Below, in pieces: positions 24,968-32,531 of a stretch of 64,000 bases of DNA. A model generated the notes under the pieces. It was not told the DNA's origin, ran no database searches, and worked only from the letters and a program-made list of their open reading frames with translations. The position numbers were made by a program, and so were the translations under genes. How positions within the stretch are numbered: position 1 is the first letter of the stretch; every line of letters begins with the position of its first letter. The DNA comes from Natronoflexus pectinivorans (GTDB lineage Bacteria; Bacteroidota; Bacteroidia; Bacteroidales; Marinilabiliaceae), in contig NZ_SLWK01000013.1 of assembly GCF_004345615.1 (NCBI RefSeq), positions 25,453 to 89,452 of the forward strand, in the 5' to 3' direction.

Positions 24968-26624
24968 TCAAATCTCTTCATCCGATTTTGTACTTTGTCT
25001 GAGTGCAATCAGCAATGGTTCGTCTCTGTTGTAAATATCTCGTCTGAAATAGACAATGCCTTCGTCATCGGCCCATGCGGTTAGGTACAACAGATGTACC
25101 GGCACAGGTCTTTGCAAATGAACCGTTCTTGACCGTTTTTCAGCCAGTGTTTGATTAATTCTTTGCATATCCCATCCCGGATTTGTGTCCAATAGGATTT
25201 CAGCCAATTTCATGGGTTGGTTTATACGAATACATCCCGAACTGAATGACCGTTCGGTTTGCCTGAACAACTCACGCGATGGAGTGTCATGAATGTATAC
25301 ATTGTGATGATTGGGAAACATGAATTTTACCAAACCCAATGCGTTATCCGGTCCCGGATCCTGACGAATCATGTATGGAAAACCACTAGTGGCAGCTCTT
25401 TGCCAGTCAATTGCGGATGGGTCAACGTTTTCGCCACTTCTGGTTATTACTCGCATTCTTCGTTGATTCAAATAATTTGGGTTGTTAATGACAGCTGGAA
25501 TAACATCATTTCGTAAAATGGTTGGGGGGATGGTCCAGTCCGGATTAAACACCAGGTATGTCATTCTGGAACTGAAAACAGGTGTTCTTCTGTATGGCCG
25601 GCCGACTATTGCTTCAGTTTTGAAAATGGTTTCACCATTTTCAATAAGTAATAATTCAAAATTGGCAATGTTCACTAAAATGTGTCTGTCGCCCAAATCA
25701 TCACTCAGCCACCTCCATCTTTCCAAATTGGCTCTGATTGAGGCTACTCTTTCTTCTACAGGAATATTTAAAGCATCAATGGTGCCTCTTCCAACCACGC
25801 CATCGGCTGTTAATCCATTGCGCATCTGAAACAGAACGACATGTTGGTGCAACGCTTCGTCAAAATAATTCTCATTGATGCTGTCAAACGTAATATCCCC
25901 TTGAGTAACGGATAGTCGTGTGCGCAACAAAGCCACATCCGGATGATTGATGCCTTTTTCGAGTTTTCTTAACGATGTATTAAATGAATCCCAGCCTCCC
26001 TTTTCTTCAATGGCCACATATTTTGCGAGTGCTTTTTTAAGGTTCGAATATTCTCTGTGTGAGGGTGTTAAAGATTGTAACGTCTCTTTCACCACTCTGT
26101 GCCTTAATGTACTATCCACAAAACTGACCCAGTCAACATCGGGGTTTCGGTGTATAGCATGCCATTGAGGGTCAATGGTTTCTGAATCGGTTTTACCGCT
26201 CCCCAAATGAGAAGCCAGAAGCAGATAAGAGTCTGTAAGAAGAAGCTCAAGTTCTGCCAAATCTTCCGTATCTGGGGTTCTACTATCCACTATTTTCTCC
26301 ATCAACAACTCCAGTTTCGACATATGGTAGTCTTCGGGATTTAGTCCTTCGAGATGAACCTCTCTGAGGAAATCCATCAGTTGGTCTATGTTTTCTCTTT
26401 CTCTCCATAAAGGAGAGAACATCTTCCCGCTCTTTCTGTAGAGTTCCGAAATTAAATCAGGCTGATAATAGGCATCAAGCAATTCAATATTTGCAGAGTC
26501 TGCTATCAGTTCTATGCGCTCACTCAGAATTCGGGCTAATTCTCTTCTTTGTACCTGTTGTTTACAACCGGTACAAAAAAAAAAGAATCAAAGCCAATAG
26601 AAGAATATTCAATTTAATAATCAT
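24968..26624 (-). pseudogene. L,D-transpeptidase (YcbB/LdtD type) with frameshift in signal peptide
   Basis: From 26545 down to 24968 the frame encodes a peptidoglycan-binding domain (NGLTADGVVGRGTIDALN) and a YkuD catalytic domain with the active site SSGCIRINQP. Upstream, an ATG at 26624 starts a lipoprotein-like signal peptide (MIIKLNILLLALILFF), but a run of ten T (26575-26584) shifts it into a stop. With nine T it would read on through CTGCKQQVQRREL, a good lipobox, into the main frame. The main frame has its own stop just before the T-run; its first usable start is a TTG at 26482. So the gene is either switched off by slippage, inactivated, or affected by a sequencing error. If intact, it would make 3-3 crosslinks or attach proteins to murein. 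Confidence 0.8.
26575..26584 (-). repeat. Homopolymer T10 in a signal-peptide codon run
   Basis: Ten consecutive T on the coding strand lie between the start ATG and the lipobox of the L,D-transpeptidase. One base fewer restores the reading frame. Homopolymers of this length are prone to slippage. Confidence 0.8.
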
Positions 26625-26716
26625 GCTATAAAGCTTTTTATATATTCAACATGCAATATAATAAAAAGTTTCACTTCTGTCCGACTCAGTATTTTTTATA
26701 ATGATAATCATGTAAT

Positions 26717-26838
26717 AGATTTCTCGCTTCGCTCGAAATAAAAGGCTGTTGCGATTTGAGAGGGTGATGGCGGCTTCGCCGCCATCACCCATCTTCGCCT
26801 CTTTAAAGTTTTGTCATTTCGAGCAGAGCGAGAAATCT
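26717..26838. repeat. REP-like element, copy 2
   Basis: It has the same outer arms as 5670-5806 (AGATTTCTCGCTTCGCTCG and GAGCAGAGCGAGAAATCT). The inner stem is a perfect 13-bp hairpin (26762-26774 with 26778-26790, loop TTC) that differs in sequence from copy 1 but keeps the GCGGC-TTC-GCCGC tip. Confidence 0.8.
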
Positions 26839-26954
26839 GTATTAAATTCGTTGGTTAACAGTAATAAATTTTTCTAAACTGCTCCGTTGATAAGAGTTTT
26901 ATATAGAATAGGTCTATATTAATGAGTTCCGAACCGAATATAAGACGTTGATTG

Positions 26955-26983
26955 TTGTGAATTTCCGTAAAAAAGTATTTTTG
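26955..26983 (+). promoter_or_regulatory. Bacteroidota-type promoter for the alternative oxidase gene
   Basis: TTG at 26955-26957 and TATTTTTG at 26976-26983 are 18 bases apart. This fits the Bacteroidota consensus of TTG and TAnnTTTG with 17-23 bases between. The gene start is 49 bases further on. The TTG at 26952-26954 (spacing 21) is an alternative. Confidence 0.55.
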
Positions 26984-27031
26984 TAGGCGGAGTAGTTTAA
27001 AAGATTGAAATTGTTTTAATAACCTGAAGAT

Positions 27032-27718
27032 ATGGAAAAATCAAAGATTGACTTAAAAGCGGAGCAGCAAAGCTCAATTGAAACACCAAGATATAAATAT
27101 AGTCTGGCAGCAAAATTTTTCTTTTTTTCAATGGATTTGTTAGCTGGAAAAAAAGACACTCTGCCCAAAGCCAAACTATTGGAGATTCTTGCCAGTATTC
27201 CCTACCGTGCCTGGGAAGTTCGACATTATACCAAACAAACACGCAAGTATAAAGAGTTGACAAGAGTAAGGGATTATCAGGAAGTGATAGACTGGTCGAG
27301 GGATGCACAGGATAATGAGTATATGCATTTGTTGGTTATCCATCAGAAAATGGTGGAAGATGGAATGAAAGATACGTGGTATCTTTCAGCATTTATGAGG
27401 TTTTTCATCGTTTTGTCGTATGTTATCATTGCCAAAATAACGGCTTTCTTTAGTCAAAAAGGTGCGTATCTTTTCAATGCTGAATTCGAAAATCATGCAG
27501 AACTGGTTTATGCCAATATGGTTAAGGATAATCCGGAGTGGGAAAACCAGCCCATGAACAATGAATTTGTAAAAAAGTATTATATTGAGGTCGAAAACTG
27601 GGCAGATGTATTTCGTCGTATAGCTTTGGATGAGCGTGACCATATGAATCACAGTTTCTTTTTGGCAGGAAAAACAGAGCTCATTCATAAATATGATGGG
27701 ATGCCGGAGTTACATTAG
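27032..27718 (+). CDS. aox: Alternative oxidase-like di-iron protein
   Basis: This 228-residue protein aligns by eye with alternative oxidase (PF01786) and keeps all six iron ligands: E51 (KLLEILASIP), E96 and H99 (DNEYMHLL), E153 (AEFENHAELVY), E201 and H204 (LDERDHMNHSFF). Two hydrophobic helices (about 118-142) match the membrane-facing helices. The family transfers electrons from quinol to oxygen without pumping protons and resists cyanide. The motifs are diverged from the mitochondrial and proteobacterial forms (LEEEA is FENHAE here; RADE is ALDE), so substrate and quinone could differ. Its own promoter precedes it; a GH43 gene follows after 41 bases. Confidence 0.8.
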   Translation: MEKSKIDLKAEQQSSIETPRYKYSLAAKFFFFSMDLLAGKKDTLPKAKLLEILASIPYRAWEVRHYTKQTRKYKELTRVRDYQEVIDWSRDAQDNEYMHLLVIHQKMVEDGMKDTWYLSAFMRFFIVLSYVIIAKITAFFSQKGAYLFNAEFENHAELVYANMVKDNPEWENQPMNNEFVKKYYIEVENWADVFRRIALDERDHMNHSFFLAGKTELIHKYDGMPELH

Positions 27719-27759
27719 TTGCTGTAGATGATGATCAAACAATAATAAAAATTAAGAGT

Positions 27760-28779
27760 ATGAATACATTTGTGAAATTTAGAATTGTAATAGTTACGCT
27801 TACTATTGCTGCGTTTTTTCAATCTTGCACCGAAAAGAAGGAGGAAATTCGTTTTAACAATCCTCTGGTATTGCAAAGAGCCGACCCCTGGGTTCATAAG
27901 ACCGATGATGGAATCTATTATTTTATAGCAACCTCACCGGAATTTGACAGAATTGAAATCCGTAAATCCGAAACAATTAACGGAATTGCTGATGCAGAAG
28001 CACATGTAGTATGGAGCAAGCACGCCAGCGGGCCCATGAGTCATCATATTTGGGCACCTGAACTTCATCGTTTCAACGATACATGGTATATCTATTTTGC
28101 AGCAGGAAGATCAGAAGATGTTTGGAGAATTCGAATGTGGGTTTTATCGAATGATTCTGAAGATCCTACCCAAGGCGAGTGGGTTGAAGAAGGACAAATT
28201 CACACTCAAAGAGACGCATTTGCCTTGGATGCAACAACATTTGAACATCGTGGTAAGCGCTATTTAATCTGGACTGAAAACGGGCTAAACGATTTTAGAG
28301 GTACAGGCTTGTTGATTGCTGAAATGAAGGATCACGTAACAATTGATGAGCGCGAGGTAATCATAACCAAGCCTGAGTATGATTGGGAAATACAAGGGCA
28401 TTGGGTAAACGAGGGGCCAGCTGTTTTAAAAAGAAACAACAGGATTTTTGTAACCTTCTCAGCTAGTGCCACCGACCATAACTATGCGATAGGATTATTA
28501 TGGGCCTATAAAGATTCTGATCTACTTGATCCAGCGTCATGGAATAAGTTACCAGAACCCGTATTCTATACGAACCCTGAATTTAACAGGTTTGGGCCAG
28601 GGCATAACAGTTTTACTGTTGCCGAGGATGGTAAAACAGACATTATGATATATCATGCCAGAGATTATATGGAATTACAAGGAAATCCATTAAGCGATCC
28701 TAATCGTCACACTCGTGCTCGTGTAATCACTTGGACAGAAGATGGCTTCCCGGATTTTGGTCAGGATATTGATGATTGA
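27760..28779 (+). CDS. Glycoside hydrolase family 43 lipoprotein
   Basis: This 339-residue protein has a lipoprotein signal peptide (lipidated Cys23 in FFQSCTEKKEE; the charged residues after Cys resemble a surface-export signal). The rest is a five-bladed GH43 propeller. Candidate catalytic residues are D42 (QRADPWV, base), D157 (FALDATTF, pKa modulator) and E218 (VNEGPAVL, acid). Family members remove arabinose or xylose from plant polysaccharides. The exact substrate is not readable. It is 41 bases after the oxidase gene, with no metabolic link apparent, and is closed by a strong terminator. Confidence 0.88.
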   Translation: MNTFVKFRIVIVTLTIAAFFQSCTEKKEEIRFNNPLVLQRADPWVHKTDDGIYYFIATSPEFDRIEIRKSETINGIADAEAHVVWSKHASGPMSHHIWAPELHRFNDTWYIYFAAGRSEDVWRIRMWVLSNDSEDPTQGEWVEEGQIHTQRDAFALDATTFEHRGKRYLIWTENGLNDFRGTGLLIAEMKDHVTIDEREVIITKPEYDWEIQGHWVNEGPAVLKRNNRIFVTFSASATDHNYAIGLLWAYKDSDLLDPASWNKLPEPVFYTNPEFNRFGPGHNSFTVAEDGKTDIMIYHARDYMELQGNPLSDPNRHTRARVITWTEDGFPDFGQDIDD

Positions 28780-28820
28780 AGAAAAATGATTTCTAAGAAT
28801 AATTTGTGTGAGTTATTTGA

Positions 28821-28841
28821 ATACTTTGCTTCGCAAAGTAT
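28821..28841. repeat. Hairpin with GC-TTC-GC tip
   Basis: ATACTTTGC (28821-28829), loop TTC, GCAAAGTAT (28833-28841). It lies between the GH43 stop and the terminator and has the same tip as the REP-like elements. Confidence 0.6.
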
Positions 28842-28873
28842 CACAAGCTGGAACGAGCATTTACAGTAAATAC

Positions 28874-28898
28874 AAAAAGGGGCATTGGGCCCCTTTTT
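28874..28898 (+). terminator. Intrinsic terminator after GH43
   Basis: AAAAAGGGGC (28874-28883), loop ATTGG, GCCCCTTTTT (28889-28898). The A-rich left arm means it can work on both strands; the patatin gene converges from the other side. Confidence 0.85.
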
Positions 28899-28968
28899 GC
28901 TTTCAAAACTTTCCAGAGATCTCAGAAAAAATTAATATAAAAGAAATATTTTGAATGCTCCTATCTGC

Positions 28969-29865
28969 CTACAAGACTCCATCCTCCAACCACTTCCTAA
29001 GCCTTGGCAATTCACTTTTCATCTGCTTTAAAGTGGAATTGTAAAACAATTCCAGCTTTTGTGGATTATTCTCCAATCGTGAGACTAAATTTCCATTGGC
29101 AGGACGAATGACAAAAATCCTCCCCTCTACTTCCAAGCGGTCAATCAAATCCAAGGTGGCATTATACTCTTCTGTTCGCTTATGAATGCATTCAATCAGT
29201 TTAGGGTAATGGCGATACCTAAAACGCAAAAGCCATGAAGATCGGCTTGGTTTTTTACGATAACCCTTGGGACGGGTCAGAACAACAACTGCCCGATCGT
29301 TTCCATCAGCCAGAGCCTTGGCAACAGGAATGGAGTCCGAAAGTCCGCCATCCATATATCGATGACCGTTAATACGGATGGGTTTAGAAATCATCGGCAA
29401 TGCTGAGGTGGCAGAGAGCCAGTCGCGAAACTCTTCGGGTGAATCTGTGCGCAACTCATAGTATTCAGGAAGTCCGGTTTCTATGTCGGTAACCACCACC
29501 TTCAATCGTGAATCTGATTGACTATAAACCTGATAATCAAAGGGAACATATTGAAGAGGAATTTCATGGTATATAAAGCTCCAGTTGAAGTAATTGCCGG
29601 TTTTGGCAAAATTGGCCAAACTACAGTATCGGGGGTCATTAACAAAACGATTGACTTCCAAATTCCTCCGGTACTGCCGAGCCACGTATGATACGCTGTA
29701 AGCGGCACCGGCAGATACTCCAATCAGATAATTGAAAAACAACTCCGATTCATGAAAAGCATCAAGCACAGCAGCAGTAAAAATCCCTCTGAATCCTCCC
29801 CCTTCCAGCACAAGAGCAATGTTATGGGTCATATCACGGTTATTGGTTTTAGAATTCATATCCAT
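28969..29865 (-). CDS. Patatin-like phospholipase
   Basis: This 298-residue cytosolic-looking protein has the patatin hallmarks: oxyanion loop LEGGGFRGIF (about residue 19), nucleophile serine in GVSAGAAYS (about 51), and the catalytic aspartate in DGGLSDSIPV (about 172). The layout matches the RssA/YjjU-type esterases, which act as acyl hydrolases on lipids. The C-terminal region (KLELFYNSTLKQMKSEL) fits DUF6363, often found at the end of such proteins. It stands alone and converges with the GH43 gene; a divergent DUF2461 gene starts 149 bases away. Confidence 0.9.
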   Translation of the reverse strand: MDMNSKTNNRDMTHNIALVLEGGGFRGIFTAAVLDAFHESELFFNYLIGVSAGAAYSVSYVARQYRRNLEVNRFVNDPRYCSLANFAKTGNYFNWSFIYHEIPLQYVPFDYQVYSQSDSRLKVVVTDIETGLPEYYELRTDSPEEFRDWLSATSALPMISKPIRINGHRYMDGGLSDSIPVAKALADGNDRAVVVLTRPKGYRKKPSRSSWLLRFRYRHYPKLIECIHKRTEEYNATLDLIDRLEVEGRIFVIRPANGNLVSRLENNPQKLELFYNSTLKQMKSELPRLRKWLEDGVL

Positions 29866-30013
29866 ATATTGTCGAATAGTCTGCTAAAATTACGAGGATT
29901 TGGAGAAAAAAAATGAATATGCCCCAGAAAATTAACAAAAAAAACAACCCCCCAATAAACCAAATAATCTTTACCTTTGAAATTAAAACCAACCATCAAA
30001 TTGAGATACCAAA

Positions 30014-30691
30014 ATGCAAAAAGTCCTGAATTTTCTAAGAAAAGTAAGCGAAAACAACAACAGAGAGTGGTTCGAGGCGAACAAAGATGAATATCTGGAA
30101 GCAAGGGACATCTTTAACAGTTTTGTAGAGAAACTGATAGTCGGTATTGCCGACTTTGACCCATCAATTAAGGGGTTGACGGTTAAGGATTGTACATACC
30201 GTTTTTATCGGGACATTCGTTTTTCGGCCAATAAAATGCCATTCAAAACGCATTTTGGAGCTTATATCTGTCCTCATGGGAAAAAATCGGGATACTCAGG
30301 TTACTATTTCCACATTGAACCCAAAGGAGAAGGGTTTCTGGGTGGCTCGCAACTTGATACGGGACTTTATCGTCCCGAACAAAAGATAATCAACAGCATT
30401 CGGGAGGAAATCTATCTCAATGGCGACCAGTTTGAAGAGACCATCAAAGCAGCCAAAGGTTTTGTGCTTGATGACGATCAGCCTTTGAAACGAATACCAC
30501 GCGGATATCCTGCCGACTCCCCATACGCTGAATATCTCAAGCTTAAAAACCCCATTCTTTGCAAACAGGTGAATGAAGAGTTCATTCTGGACAAAAAACT
30601 TCTGGACAATGCCATTGAAGCATTCAGCAAAACCGTTGCTTTTAACACTTGGTTGAATAAGGCGGTGAAGTATGCATTTGAGGAACAATAA
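30014..30691 (+). CDS. DUF2461 family protein
   Basis: This 225-residue protein matches the DUF2461/TIGR02453 family: start FLRKVSENNNREWFEANKDEY, then YRFYRDIRFSANKMPFKTHF, and GGSQLDTGLYRPE. It is widespread in bacteria and fungi, and its function is unknown. There is no export signal. A TACCTTTG box (29972-29979) 35 bases upstream could be a -7 element, but no TTG is well placed. The length is typical. Confidence 0.85.
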   Translation: MQKVLNFLRKVSENNNREWFEANKDEYLEARDIFNSFVEKLIVGIADFDPSIKGLTVKDCTYRFYRDIRFSANKMPFKTHFGAYICPHGKKSGYSGYYFHIEPKGEGFLGGSQLDTGLYRPEQKIINSIREEIYLNGDQFEETIKAAKGFVLDDDQPLKRIPRGYPADSPYAEYLKLKNPILCKQVNEEFILDKKLLDNAIEAFSKTVAFNTWLNKAVKYAFEEQ

Positions 30692-30864
30692 TTCCCCCCG
30701 GTTTTTAAATCAACCAACACCACATTTCTTTCCTTGGTCAAAATATTATTCCCATTATTTGATTTTGGTGGTAAATTGCCTCTGTGAAGCGCCATGACGA
30801 GATTGGATTGGAATTTTGTCGTCTCAATTGGCCAACTAATTATTATTCATCTAAACTATTCTCT

Positions 30865-31773
30865 ATGCAAAAAATAAAGATTGTATCTCTTTTCTGTCTT
30901 TTTGGATGGTTTGTATCATTTAGTTCAAATGCGCAAAATGTTGAAGAACTGGTTTCGAAATACACATCAGAAAACGGACAGAAATATATGCAGCCATTTG
31001 CGGATGCTTTTTCGGCAAATCTGAACAGCGGTCTTTTTCATAATGCAGGGATAAATAAACTTGGATTTCAGATTTATCTTGGAATTGAAACGCAATTGGC
31101 AGTTATTCCTTCTAGTCAGAAATTTATGACCGCTACCACCGAAGGTGACTATTTTCCCTCCACACGGGTGGAAAATGTTCCCACCGTATTTGGACCGTCA
31201 GAAGGAAAGAGAATTGAAGATCCAAACACCGGGTTGGTTTACGTTTTCCCCGGAGGTTTGGACATCAACTATGTGCCCATGATTACCCCTCAACTTACTG
31301 TAGGATCGGTTTATGGAACTGATTTAACCATACGATTTGCAGGAACCAAAAAAATCGAAGATGTTGGCGATATTTCACTCTTTGGATGGGGACTCAGGCA
31401 CAGTATTGATCAATATCTTCCCCTTCCTTTCAGCTCCGCCATTGGTTTTTACAATCAGAGATTTAAGTTTGGAGACTACCTGGATGCCTCCTCATCCATT
31501 ATAAGTCTTCAGGGAAGTTTCTCAATTCAGGTAATTACATTATACGGAGGTCTGGGTTACGAAATGGGAAGCATGAAAATCAGCTATGAATATGAGAACC
31601 TTGAAAATGGTCAAACCGAGGAAATCAGGTTTGATCTGACTCCCGGAAACACCATCCGCTTAACCACAGGGTTTGGATTTAATCTTGGTCCGGTAAATTT
31701 GCATGCAGAATACAATTTGGCTAAACAAAGTACGATTTCTGCCGGTTTAGGTATTGGATTTGGATATAAGTAA
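30865..31773 (+). CDS. DUF6588-like exported beta-barrel protein
   Basis: About 302 residues with a signal peptide from the ATG at 30865 (MQKIKIVSLFCLFGWFVSFS, ending SNAQ). The mature part begins VEELVSKYTSENGQKYMQP, with LNSGLFHNAGINKLGFQIYL, which resembles the DUF6588 family of Bacteroidota outer-membrane proteins. The second half alternates glycine and aromatic residues in strands and ends in SAGLGIGFGYK. An upstream in-frame start at 30784 would put unusual residues before the signal peptide. The lipoprotein gene 19 bases later is probably in the same operon. Confidence 0.72.
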   Translation: MQKIKIVSLFCLFGWFVSFSSNAQNVEELVSKYTSENGQKYMQPFADAFSANLNSGLFHNAGINKLGFQIYLGIETQLAVIPSSQKFMTATTEGDYFPSTRVENVPTVFGPSEGKRIEDPNTGLVYVFPGGLDINYVPMITPQLTVGSVYGTDLTIRFAGTKKIEDVGDISLFGWGLRHSIDQYLPLPFSSAIGFYNQRFKFGDYLDASSSIISLQGSFSIQVITLYGGLGYEMGSMKISYEYENLENGQTEEIRFDLTPGNTIRLTTGFGFNLGPVNLHAEYNLAKQSTISAGLGIGFGYK

Positions 31774-31792
31774 CAATTAAAACCAAAACAAT

Positions 31793-32380
31793 ATGAAGAA
31801 AATAAATTTTATAATAGTTATCACAGCCTTACTTCTTGCTGGCTGTGGAGATAAGGATGTTTTCCTTTATCCTTCATTTACCGAATCAGGTACTGCTTTT
31901 GTTTATCATGAAGGTGAGTTTGCAGAATCTGCTGATATTGATGTGAGAGAAATCCAGGATGCCATAAGAGACCTTGAAACCGATGGCGAAATTACGGATG
32001 TTATGGTTGAAGGAATTTTTCTGGATGTTGCATTAAATGCAACACCTGAACAACCTGCCAATACTGCTGCAGGAGTTGTTTCTACCATTTATATAACCGG
32101 TTGGGATAATACAGAGTACATTCTAGTCGAGAATCTTGAAATCAACCTGAATGCGGCAACACAATCAGTAAACCTTAACCAACATTTGAAAAAACCGGGA
32201 GTTGACCAATTGCGAAGCATTCTCAAAGCCATTGCCTACAATAGTGTTCCCCAAGGAAAGAATCAAATCGGCATCAGAATTGAAGGCAACACCATTCCCA
32301 ATTCAACTTTTATAAATGCAAAAATGGATGTAAGAATAAAAGTTGTAATTGAATACAAAGACGAAGTGAAAGGATTGTAA
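31793..32380 (+). CDS. Lipoprotein of unknown function
   Basis: This 195-residue protein has a lipoprotein signal peptide (MKKINFIIVITALLLAGC, lipidated Cys18, followed by GDKDVF). The mature part is an all-beta-looking domain with conserved-looking stretches (ADIDVREIQDAIRDLE, VNLNQHLKKPGVDQLRSI). I do not recognise the family. Its position right after the barrel gene suggests a partner anchored in the outer membrane. A REP-like repeat follows. Confidence 0.75.
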   Translation: MKKINFIIVITALLLAGCGDKDVFLYPSFTESGTAFVYHEGEFAESADIDVREIQDAIRDLETDGEITDVMVEGIFLDVALNATPEQPANTAAGVVSTIYITGWDNTEYILVENLEINLNAATQSVNLNQHLKKPGVDQLRSILKAIAYNSVPQGKNQIGIRIEGNTIPNSTFINAKMDVRIKVVIEYKDEVKGL

Positions 32381-32388
32381 CTTATTAC

Positions 32389-32482
32389 AACCACAATGAG
32401 CACAAAGTATTTCACGAAGTTCACAAAGGTTTTTTAATCAAAAAAATGTTGGCTTTGTGCGTTCTTTGTGTTCATTGTGGTT
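32389..32482. repeat. Inverted repeat around a 56-base spacer
   Basis: AACCACAATGAGCACAAAG (32389-32407) is matched with one mismatch by CTTTGTGTTCATTGTGGTT (32464-32482). It fills most of the gap between the lipoprotein gene and the convergent barrel receptor and could act as a two-way terminator. Confidence 0.7.
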
Positions 32483-32531
32483 AAGTTTTCTTTTTTTTGA
32501 ACTTTCTATATCACTGCAACACATTCATCCT

